From assembly GCA_014904845.1 (NCBI GenBank), contig MU119586.1, positions 1 to 41,871 on the forward strand: 41,871 bases of DNA, given 5' to 3'. Both the position numbers and the translations under genes were made by a program. This document shows, in pieces, positions 1 through 8,776 of the stretch. Each line of letters opens with the position of its first letter. Positions within the stretch are counted from its first letter, which is position 1. This DNA is from Acephala macrosclerotiorum (Eukaryota; Ascomycota; Leotiomycetes; Helotiales; Mollisiaceae). The notes under the pieces were generated by a model, which made no database searches, was not told the DNA's origin, and was given only the letters and a program-made list of their open reading frames with translations.

Positions 1-490
1 TTAAAAAAATTAAAATTAAAATATAAAATAATAAAATAGTTTCGTTTTTTAATATTATAATTTTCTTTTTTTTTTATATTAAAACTTTTTTTTTTTTTTT
101 TTTATTTATTTTAATATTAATTATTTCGAATAATTTAATATGTAATTTTTATAAATTAATATTTCTTTACAATTTTATAGTTTTATAATCAAATTATTTA
201 ATTTTAAATAATATAATTAAAATATAAAAAATTTATTAATTAATTTTTAATTTTTAATAATTTAAATTTCTTTTTAATAATAATAAAAAACAAAATATAT
301 AAATCGTATATAAACAATTTTCAACGAAATCTATTAAAACAAATTATTTCTCGATATCGTTTTATTAATATAAAAAAATAATAAAATATAAAATAAAAAA
401 ATTTAATCGTAAATTAATTCGTTTTAATTAATAAATTAAATTCATTCGAAATAATCCGTAATTCGTAAATTAATCAATTAATCAATCAAA
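1..490. repeat. AT-rich, RIP-like degenerate block
   Basis: The segment is almost entirely A and T, with homopolymer runs and no open frame of note. Most surviving cytosines are in CpG (for example ttcgttt, ttcgaat). Base composition changes abruptly to ordinary near position 490-540. This is what repeat-induced point mutation leaves of an old transposon. The block continues past the left end of the window, so neither its ends nor its identity can be determined. Confidence 0.75.
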
Positions 491-1360
491 GTAAAAATAG
501 AAAAGGTTCTTAATTAGTCTATAGTAAGCGAAAGCTCTGTATATACTAAAAGACACGTGACTAGCACTGCTCTCGAAACTAGCTATTTACAAGGATTTTT
601 AAAGAGAGAGCATATAGTCCCATCACAGTATCTCAGGCAATTTCATCCCTCATAGAAGGCGCACATGCTGAAGAAAACGAAATGCTAATACAGAGCCGTA
701 TGCGCAGTGAGGAAAAGTTCATGCTCCGCCTCACTCATTATTTACTATTTCCTACCACATTTTTCGGATTTCTGGTAAATTATCGCTTTCGTTCTCGTCA
801 TCGCGTGTCTTCCTCCAAGGGTCATGCGCCGCCCTCACTAACAGCGTTGCGAAAGTAGCTACGAGCATTTGCTCTTCCCACACGAGTTATAACACCAAGT
901 TTCAATTTTGTCCTTACACCGGAGCTTGCGATAACTGTGCTATAGGTGTAGATCCATACATGGATCTAGAAACCCTTCCACTATACGTCGGGTCTTGAGC
1001 TGGCTAAATTCCAACCCAAATCCCATCCGTACAGGAGTTGCCTGCTGTTGAGATCCATTCTCTCCGACTGGCAATTGCGACTGGACAAAGCAAAACTACA
1101 CTTAGACTTGTTGTGGCAGCCCTCCTGGCTTCATCGATAAAATCCTATATCTTTGCTACTGCGTTGATTCTAACTGATACATGTAATGCCACTAATTGTG
1201 AGTACCGGCTTTTGTGAGGGCTTTCCATTTATAGCGATGCCTTTCACATTTGAAGCCATCTTCCGCCCAATCAGGTGCTTTCCGTACTTTCTGCCCATCT
1301 TAATACTCTCTACTTCAGTCATCGTGAGGGTTGCCTTTACAGCATGATTGTTTGTACCTT
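491..1360. other. gene-free interval with a possible short coding remnant
   Basis: No complete gene is visible. One forward frame is open from about 583 to the stop at 856-858. It lacks an early ATG and reads a plausible peptide of about 92 residues, with a hydrophobic stretch LLFPTTFFGFLV. It could be the last exon or a truncated fragment of a gene cut off by the AT-rich block on its left, but I recognise no family. The rest, up to the 3' end of the membrane-protein gene at 1361, shows nothing I can support. Confidence 0.3.
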
Positions 1361-2503
1361 TCAGCCAGACGCTCTTCCGCTTTGTAGGAGAACTGCAGCA
1401 CGCTTCTCTGTTCTCCCAGCGCTAGCTCCGCCGAACAATCGGACAAAGTGCATCGCGATAATGGTATAAACCTGATACCCAAGCCATATATATTGGACAT
1501 GAGGGTCCATCCAAAGAAGACTGATAAGACCTGCAGGAAAGTAGAGAACAAAAAGCGCCACTAATATCATGGATCCAATCTCTTTGAATCTGTCTCCGAA
1601 AAATGCATTGTCGTTTCGCCGAGGATGTCCATAGTGGAGAAAAAATGGCCTCACAACGGATTCCTGCTCATCCTCCGTCTCTAAACCTCCAATCACTGCA
1701 AAACCCCATTCCGTCTTGTCCAATTCGAAGAATTTATATCTTGCTGCTCCTCGCTCTAACCACGCAGCAATTGACTCCCGTCGGACGTTGAATCCCAATG
1801 CAGTCAATTTCAGCAATAACGGCACGCAGAAAAAGCATGCCAACCACGATACTCGCTCGTACACGCCCACAAATATTGCTAGCCCAAGGGCAGACAGCTC
1901 GCTGGACAGAATCCCAGCCAGACATCGCCACGTTATCCCATTTTCGTCTAAAACTGCTTCTGGCGATGGAACAATGTCTAACTTGTCGAGGTTTTCCGAT
2001 TCGAGTACTACCTCATAGACCATCTGGATTGCGCGATGATTCTTTGCGCTAAATTCTTCCAATCCAAAGGACTGTATGTCACCGTTCTCATCAAGCCTAA
2101 CACGCTGGACATCTTGTCCTTGGGGGTGAACATTTGCGATGGCTTCGACCCAGAAATTGTTTCGGGCTCGATATGGCTCACTCTCCACCGTGCCTTGCAA
2201 GTCGACGTTCATGACTTCGCGGCAAGTATACCCTCCATCTTCGTAGAAAGCTGTTCCCAACATGTCTCCCCGCAACGCTCCGTTATATAATCCATTTTTC
2301 CGGAATTTCTCCAAAGTTTCGATTGCAGCCTTGTGGACTGGTCCTCCCATAGGCATAAGTAGAGCTAGTCTGGCGAACACACCAAAGTTGAAATCGTTGT
2401 AAAAGCGTGCTGGCCAGAGGAGGCGCTGGAATAGGGCACGGTCAGCGACTTCTCCCCCAACGTAACCGATGACCGATCCTAGGGCTCCAGCTATTGCAGT
2501 CAT
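1361..2503 (-). CDS. hypothetical four-helix membrane protein
   Basis: This is a 380-residue protein that I do not recognise; no catalytic motif is visible. The N-terminal half (about 1-190) is soluble, with an initial Gly/Ala-rich stretch that may be amphipathic. Four hydrophobic segments follow, at about residues 196-214, 217-237, 309-331 and 337-357. A charged loop (about 240-305) separates the two helical pairs. It therefore probably sits in an internal or plasma membrane with two hairpins. The ATG at 2503 opens the frame, and a TATA-like CATAAATAAT lies about 105 bases upstream on the same strand, followed by a pyrimidine-rich leader typical of fungal promoters. It is the only non-HET gene in the window and marks the left edge of the HET cluster. 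Function is unknown. Confidence 0.75.
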   Translation of the reverse strand: MTAIAGALGSVIGYVGGEVADRALFQRLLWPARFYNDFNFGVFARLALLMPMGGPVHKAAIETLEKFRKNGLYNGALRGDMLGTAFYEDGGYTCREVMNVDLQGTVESEPYRARNNFWVEAIANVHPQGQDVQRVRLDENGDIQSFGLEEFSAKNHRAIQMVYEVVLESENLDKLDIVPSPEAVLDENGITWRCLAGILSSELSALGLAIFVGVYERVSWLACFFCVPLLLKLTALGFNVRRESIAAWLERGAARYKFFELDKTEWGFAVIGGLETEDEQESVVRPFFLHYGHPRRNDNAFFGDRFKEIGSMILVALFVLYFPAGLISLLWMDPHVQYIWLGYQVYTIIAMHFVRLFGGASAGRTEKRAAVLLQSGRASG

Positions 2504-3056
2504 GATGGTCGGAGCCTAGCACTCGATTCACGATTCTGGATGCACAGAAGTAGAACACGCGGGTGAGAGCAGGAATGCGAAAATAAAATGAGCAGGCACA
2601 GGAGGATTATTTATGTCTCAGCGCTGTCATCTTTTACCGAAGGCATCCTATCAGCCGTTGCGTGGCACAGCACATGTGCATAGGGCTAGACCTTTCTTAG
2701 TCGTCCCGCTACGTGGCGGTGCATTCGGCTTAGCTGTGGCCCTGATGTCTCAGGATTGGGCAATTCGGTGAGCCCGTGACAGGCATCAGATTATTTGAAA
2801 ACATCAAATGTATTTCACGATCAGATTGCGGTCCTCCTTTCGCGTCATTCTCGGCTGGACACGCATCGACAGAGGACTTACTTCAAGCAGATTGTTTCAA
2901 GGATCCAATTATGCGAATAGTATTCCATCAAAACCTGACTATCACAGGAGTGCTCAGACACAGGGGCGTCTGTCCAGTTTAAGCCTTAGACGATGCATCA
3001 GCGCAAAATTGCCTAACCCGCCAGCAGGGCTGACGATATATTATGCTCAAGATATA
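2504..3056. other. intergenic region
   Basis: This is the upstream region of the membrane-protein gene and the downstream flank of the first HET pseudogene. It contains the TATA-like sequence mentioned for that gene. No RNA gene, repeat or further coding segment is visible. Confidence 0.5.
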
Positions 3057-4997
3057 TTATGCTCGAGGGACAACATTGCAGTTCAGGCAAGTGAATACCG
3101 ACAGATCGAGAAATCGCCAGTAGAATCCAACCAAACAACCCCCCCCCCCCCTCCCTCGATCTACTTCCAATGATTGCACTCTTCTCAGCAACGAGCCAAG
3201 AGGATGGTCGACAGAGTCAATCATCAAGTGAGATATCAGCCAGACGTGTACTCCGATACGCCGCCAATGGCGAACTGTGTCCCTCCTCTCCTCATATACT
3301 AACATGCACATATTGAATGACTCGTTTCCAAAATCACATCGACCTATGAGAAAAGCTTTTAAAGTAAGCCCTCGCGAACTTTCAACAATCCATGACGCAA
3401 GGTTATGCTGGCGTTTCTGGTCTTGGAAGCTGACGATGTTGAGAGCCTCAAATCCCTCTGGCCTTGGTCCTAGGGGCGTCTCCTCATCTAGGGCGATCAT
3501 ATGAATGGATTGAATAGAGCAGCGGTGCATCCTCCATCCCGACTTGAGTATTCTTTTCGAAAGATCTGACTCATCTGCCTCAAGCCATGCAATTTGCAAA
3601 GAGCGAAAGTCGCAAGCTTTTCCAAGCAGATAGCCCCATCTCTGACCACCAAATTCTCTGGTTGACAGCTCGCATAAAGAGTGAGATGTAATCGGGATGT
3701 TAGTCTCAATACGATTCCCACAGTCTCAGCTGAACATGTCTCCTCGTTCAACGATACTTGGTACTACTGAATTTCCTCTAACACACCATCCCTTGCTGAA
3801 AGCCGGTGTAGTCAGGTATACGTGCATCTGACTCAGCATTGGATACGATGTCAAAATAGCAGCTCTAAACTCATCTTCTAGCTTAGAAAGGCTATATATT
3901 CGTTCGTGATCCACGTTATCCCTTGCATTCCCGACCTTGAAATCGGAGCCGAAGACTTGCATGATCCCATACACATAATCGAGCTCTCGAGTAGCTTGCC
4001 GGTGGTTCGAGACACCAAGCAACCCCATAGGGCTGTTATACCACAAGGCCGCCAAACCGGTGCGATAAATTAGTGCAAGTAGTTGGCTGTGTTCTGGCTC
4101 TGCTCAAAAAGAAGTGGTCCGTTCGGTCCACATAATCACGTCGTTCACCAATTTGAAAAGATTGTTCAGTGTCCAGCTTCTTGGTCCTATCAATGATCTC
4201 TCACAGCTAACATTGGCATCTCTCGAAAGTAGTATTGAATGATTGCACAGAAAAGCTTCCTGTAGTGTCCAGAGAGAAGTAAACCATGGATCGGAGGTGA
4301 GGCCGCTGATAGCTCTGAAGGCCATTGAGATCCATCGTCTACTGTCAAAATCCGACGGCTCTTGATTGTACGGCTCTTGTTGCAATCCAGAAACCGCCGT
4401 CTCCAAATCTGACAGTAGATTTTTCAAGAGACTATGAGGAAGGTGGCTTAGCCATGCGTACGAATGTTTGGCATTTCGAAAGATGCGAGCCTGTCGACCG
4501 ACTTCAGCCATTTGTATGGGAGACTGGCGCTGATCAATGCAAGTAATATCCAGACCAAGGAACTCATACTCCCATCTGTTTCTCTCAAGGAAACCCCCAA
4601 ACATCCTAAGCACTCGTTCAACTACAGTCTTATCACGAATTCTGTCTGTTTTCCATTTATCAAATACGTAAAACCGATCTGCCGTCTTCATTGCTTCACA
4701 TATGACATTCTTGAAATCGAGAACATCGAAGTGGGTGTCGGGGTTGACGCGAGGCATTTCCCAAGGCACTCCGTGAATCAGCAGTGGCTTGATCTGTGGC
4801 AGCTCTCCTGGCTATAATTGAAACCTGCCCCATGTATACGAGAGTGCAATATATGGCGGCTCTTTTCGACTGCCGTATACATTTTCCGGCTGCCATCTGA
4901 ACGAAGTCATGCTGGGAACATGAAGTAGTCGTCGTGGCCAGTTGGAGGTATTGTCAAAATCGGCGTGGTCGTCGTCGAGACCTCTTGCGAGAGCCAT
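3057..4997 (-). pseudogene. HET-domain pseudogene, subfamily A (three in-frame stops)
   Basis: One continuous minus-strand frame reads as a complete subfamily-A HET protein but is interrupted by three stops. It starts at ATG 4997 (MALARGL), followed by the WPRRLLHV motif, ALSYTWGR, then TAG at 4812-4814. It resumes with IHGVPWEMPRVNP, LDITCIDQ, EVGRQARIFRNAKHSYAWL and DPWFTSLWTLQEAFL, then meets TGA at 4104-4106. It resumes with LDYVYGIMQVFG, then TGA at 3726-3728, then a C-terminal part with the subfamily's WRRIG motif, ending at 3057. No GT-AG pair removes any of the stops, and conserved residues flank each one. The TAG fits CAG to TAG at a CpA site, which is RIP-compatible; the two TGAs would fit CGA to TGA instead. 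A run of 13 C lies at 3139-3151. HET proteins are cytoplasmic effectors of vegetative incompatibility; this copy should make only short fragments unless stops are read through or edited. Confidence 0.85.
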
Positions 4998-5861
4998 CAC
5001 TGTGACGCTGTCTATAGAGGTAGGCTTGCTTGGTTGCTCATTCTACTAGCTGTTGGTGCATCTTAGCGGTGCGTGCGGGAACGATACATCACGGGTGTGT
5101 AAGCGCAAGCTGTTCGATTCAGGTCTAAAAGCGACGTCGTTCTTTGAATGAACCTCGATTACATAAGAATTAGATAAAAAGCTTGCTCACTTGACGCTAT
5201 AAGGTTTGCTTCTTACATTGTTTACGTGTCATCAACTGAGCCAATAGCTGGAATGTGGAGGCCTGGATAAGTAACACGGCCTTACAAACAAGCTGCGATC
5301 CCCGAGACTCAGTGGTCGAATGGCAATACCCTGGTGAGCTTGTTTGGGTGCGTACGTTTGGAACCCCCCGCTCGCAGGTGACAGGAGAACTGGAGTGACG
5401 GAGCCTGGTCTGCTTACTGGCGATGGGGATGATTGGTTGGAATTTGAAAGTGTACTTGAATAGGACTGTGATGACGTCAAGAATCATATTTATGCCTCCA
5501 CTTCTACTATTTTCTCCGCATATGGAGAGGAGACACGGACCCAACCATAGGTAGTCGACACCTGTACATAGTTGTCTCGCAATTTTGCAAATGTGATGGC
5601 CTTGCAGTGTAAGTTCTGAGTCCGAGCAAGCTTATCAGCAGCCTTATTCGTGAATTAATCTGAATAAACCTATAAAAGGATCCTTTTCTGAGGGCCTGTG
5701 CGGTATTTGCAGAAAAGTTTGTATGTACTGTTCAAGCCATCAAACTTTTGTCCCTACATTCCCAATGAAAAAGCGGTAAGGAAATAAGAAAACCTTAACT
5801 AAGATATCTGCATTGGCTTGCGAGCAATTTTGAGATACTGTATAAATTTCATGGTCACGGA
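4998..5861. other. intergenic region
   Basis: This interval lies between two minus-strand HET loci. It should carry the 3' flank of neither gene's opposite strand but the promoter of the 3057-4997 pseudogene (right part of 4998-5300) and the 3' end of the 5862 gene. Short overlapping frames at 5197-5544 have no homology to neighbouring families and no conserved motif. I see no RNA gene or repeat. Confidence 0.45.
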
Positions 5862-8156
5862 TCAGAGGACAATCCAATCTACTGCCTGAGAAGGAACTTC
5901 ATCCACAGTTAGAATGTCAGTAAAAAAGGTTCCAATTTTAACCAGGCGATTTGGCGCTCCAACTTGCTTCAGAATTATACCCCAGTGGAACTTTGCTGTT
6001 GGTTGATAGAGACTGATGGCAAAGTTTTCCGCCTGGGGACCAGTACGAAAATTTCGGATCCACTCGTGCAGGTTGCATTGCTGGTGGGCTGTCGTTGAAA
6101 ATATTCCAGGCACAAGAATGCTTGCCTGTAGGTCTGAATCACAGTTTCCAGCTGAAGATGACAAGATACCAACTTCTTGGATTTTGACCTCACCACCAGG
6201 AAGTATTGTCCACTTTTGCACTGATGGATGATTGTGTATGCTCATGGACTCGTATTCTGGGCTCACCAATGTCGTTTGGCCTGACACGAACGGGAGAAGG
6301 GATCCAACGCCAGTAAAGGTGTTACGAGGTATCCAGTGATTCTCTTCCATGTTGACTACACTTTCTAAGGTTGACAAGTCTGAAGAGACATTGGCAAAGA
6401 ATTGCGCCCCAAGCTTGCTTGCCACCTCGTTAAGGAAAGCAACAGGATACTGCCCTAAGACGAGATCGTCTTCAGCGGGTGAAGTTTTGTATTTATCCAC
6501 ATGCATCTTATACCACTCTGTGGCTCCAATGACTGACATGATCTCTTCGGCTCTTCTGGAAGTGCATTGCCGATGCTGTCCTAGATTCAGGATAGAAGCT
6601 GGAGAAACATTGAATAGCTTGTTCATACCAGACATTACCAGAGCATCGTAAAGTTCTAGAACGCCTACTGCATCGACTGGAAGTTTCTCGAGAATCCAGC
6701 GTTGCCTTTTTGCGGAAGACTTATTGAGATCTTCGTACTCAAGGACTGTTCCGGGCTTTGATTTCTCGGGTGTAGTCTTGCTATTCAAGATCGCTTCGAA
6801 GGGGCCTTGCTGGTAGTGATGAATTGCGAAGTTGAGCAGCGCTGCTAAAGCATCAAGGGTGACAACTGTTGGGACATTATCTCCGATTACAAGAAGTTCA
6901 AAGTTCTTGCTGCAGAGCAACATGTCAGGACGCAAGCAGGCCTCTTGAAGGGTCCACAGGGAGGTAAACCAACCTCCAGGAGTACGAGAATAAGCGTCAT
7001 CTCCGCCATAGTCCTTGATAACTAATCCTGTAGGCTGGCTCACATCAACGTCTGGTAACCCTGGCTCGGTAGCACCATAACCGCTTATGCAAAATCTGCA
7101 AAACCATTCGATGGTCTGTCGTAAACCCGTCCAGTCATTTATATCGTTAAGCCATGCCATCACTGCTGACGCATTTCCAAAAATGTCTGCTTGACGTGAT
7201 ATCTCGAGTAAAGCGCGCTCCGAGCCATCTTGAGGAATGCATAAAAGGTCGAACCAAAGATATTTCATGGGGAATGCATCTCCAAGTCGACGCGGAAGAT
7301 CCTGGACTTCAAATATCTTGTTCTGAGGCACGAGCCATGGAACTCCGGAAACTGCCGTGGGTGGTTTTGTTGGATCAAGCCATCTACCCCATGTATGACT
7401 GATACAGATATACTCAGGTGTAAAATCCATGTCACCAACAATCACGGTGCATTGGTTTTGAGTGTCCCAGAGAAAGAAAGGATAACCACTGTAGCTTTTC
7501 CTGAACCCGAGCCATGGACATGCCTCGATGCAGGCCCCAATTGGTACATTTGAAAAAGCGGCATCCAGCTGTGAGCCCTCAACTTTAATCTTGCTGTTGT
7601 CTTGTTGTTCGCTTTGATTGTTAGGGGAACCAATTTGAGGCCGGAATGCGAATGTCGTTCTTTGGACTGACGAATAAAAAGCTGAGCGCTCTCTTTGTTT
7701 CTGGAGAAAGCCAAGGTATTTGACTTCATCTTCCATCCCACGATCATTCATATCAAACTCCATTTGAAACAAACGGAATATTTCAAGTCTGTAGGTCGAA
7801 ACTTGAGGTATCACGGGTCCAATCCCCAACAATATTTGCAAAACTAGTGGCGATGCATGTTCAAGGGCTGGGAAGATATCCAATACCTCAAGAATCTTTA
7901 CTCTATCGGTGGATGTTGCAAACCATTCATCCTCTTCAGTCGAGCAGTTCCACCACTCTTGGATTATACGCAGTGAATTAAGTTGAGAAGGTGAGAGGAG
8001 GGAAAGGAGCTTCGCCTTTTGGACGTCCATGGCGAGAAGATTTTCAACACGCTCGTACAGTGCCAGTGCCCCATTACTCCCACTTTCTGGTGAGAGTTCG
8101 AGGAATTGGCAGATCTCCTTCCAGAGAGGTCCTCGAATCCAGTCTTTTTCGGACAT
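5862..8156 (-). CDS. HET-domain protein, subfamily B, intact
   Basis: The 764-residue intronless protein starts at ATG 8156 (MSEKDWIRGPL), matching the N-termini of the other B genes. Domains in order: an N-terminal region (1-205) with the family motif LSPSQLNSLRIIQEWW at about 54-69; ACPWLG (212-217) and PFFLWD (226-231); the HET core from YICISHTWGRW (249-259) through WFDLLCIPQ (301-309), EISRQADIF and AWLND to WFTSLWTLQEACLRPDM (396-412); CTSRRAEEIMSVIGATEWY (531-549), which occupies the place of the DRVYAIL motif of ordinary HET proteins; and a tail ending VDWIVL. HET domains act in the cytoplasm in non-self recognition and can trigger cell death. The partner or allele recognised is not evident. 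The closest relative in the window is the 32880-35184 pseudogene. It is head to head with the subfamily-A gene at 8777, 620 bases away. Confidence 0.93.
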   Translation of the reverse strand: MSEKDWIRGPLWKEICQFLELSPESGSNGALALYERVENLLAMDVQKAKLLSLLSPSQLNSLRIIQEWWNCSTEEDEWFATSTDRVKILEVLDIFPALEHASPLVLQILLGIGPVIPQVSTYRLEIFRLFQMEFDMNDRGMEDEVKYLGFLQKQRERSAFYSSVQRTTFAFRPQIGSPNNQSEQQDNSKIKVEGSQLDAAFSNVPIGACIEACPWLGFRKSYSGYPFFLWDTQNQCTVIVGDMDFTPEYICISHTWGRWLDPTKPPTAVSGVPWLVPQNKIFEVQDLPRRLGDAFPMKYLWFDLLCIPQDGSERALLEISRQADIFGNASAVMAWLNDINDWTGLRQTIEWFCRFCISGYGATEPGLPDVDVSQPTGLVIKDYGGDDAYSRTPGGWFTSLWTLQEACLRPDMLLCSKNFELLVIGDNVPTVVTLDALAALLNFAIHHYQQGPFEAILNSKTTPEKSKPGTVLEYEDLNKSSAKRQRWILEKLPVDAVGVLELYDALVMSGMNKLFNVSPASILNLGQHRQCTSRRAEEIMSVIGATEWYKMHVDKYKTSPAEDDLVLGQYPVAFLNEVASKLGAQFFANVSSDLSTLESVVNMEENHWIPRNTFTGVGSLLPFVSGQTTLVSPEYESMSIHNHPSVQKWTILPGGEVKIQEVGILSSSAGNCDSDLQASILVPGIFSTTAHQQCNLHEWIRNFRTGPQAENFAISLYQPTAKFHWGIILKQVGAPNRLVKIGTFFTDILTVDEVPSQAVDWIVL

Positions 8157-8776
8157 TTCCTCGGGAACAGGTATCTAGGACGCGGTGAGCAAAATACAAC
8201 CAGCTGTTCCAGGAGAATGAGTGGTAACAGATGCTGGGATATAGTAGCAAATATGTGCCCTACCAAGTACTTGAAGTAAGGCTGGCCGTAAAGTTTCAGG
8301 CAAGCGGGTTTGCGGTAAGTCCAGCTGATTGTATAACCAAACTCCTACTTGAACAAAATTCTTCCGTTCGGAAAGGTGGGCCATCTTGGAAAGAGGCGCG
8401 GAAAAAGGCCGTGCCGTGCCGAAGAATGCTTACCTTATGCAGCGTAGCCGAAAGATTAGCGCGTAAAATTGGGCCCAAATATTTTTACGTAATGCCGCGC
8501 GCTCTTAATTGATTTTCACTCCGACAGAGATTAGATGTGTACCGAGTCCAGCCGTTGGAGCCTTCCACACACGCACACGCACACGCACACGCACACGCAC
8601 CCTCTGCCCTTATCTAAGCCCGGCCAGTTCTTTTAGTGCTTCTTCCTGAAGCTGAAGAGCCCAAATGTCCGCTAGCCAGCCACAAAATAGACCTGAGACA
8701 ATCAGTCTTTACCTGAGTCCGGCCTTGATTGATCTCCTAGCAAACTGCACCGACGCACGAGAACTTGAAAGTATTC
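8157..8776. promoter_or_regulatory. shared divergent promoter region between a B and an A HET gene
   Basis: This 620-base spacer separates the start codons of two oppositely oriented intact HET genes, so it must contain both promoters. No clear TATA box is seen. The right half holds an ACACGC microsatellite, listed separately. A short forward frame at 8665-8901 (start MSASQPQNRP) overlaps the beginning of the downstream gene in another frame; it could be an upstream exon joined by an intron, but I found no convincing donor/acceptor pair. Confidence 0.5.
8566..8600. repeat. ACACGC hexanucleotide microsatellite
   Basis: About 35 bases consist of a nearly perfect tandem of the unit ACACGC, ending in CCTCTGCCC. 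It lies about 175 bases upstream of the ATG of the 8777 HET gene, where length changes could alter promoter spacing. Any regulatory effect is inference. Confidence 0.9.

Noticed and set aside
4104..4106. Possibility that an intron removes the TGA in the 3057-4997 pseudogene
   Set aside because: No GT-AG pair spans the stop while keeping the flanking conserved codons; the frame is the same on both sides, so it is a genuine nonsense codon.
5197..5544. Two overlapping minus-strand frames of 82-115 codons
   Set aside because: They overlap each other in different frames, have no motif and no relation to neighbours; chance frames in intergenic DNA.
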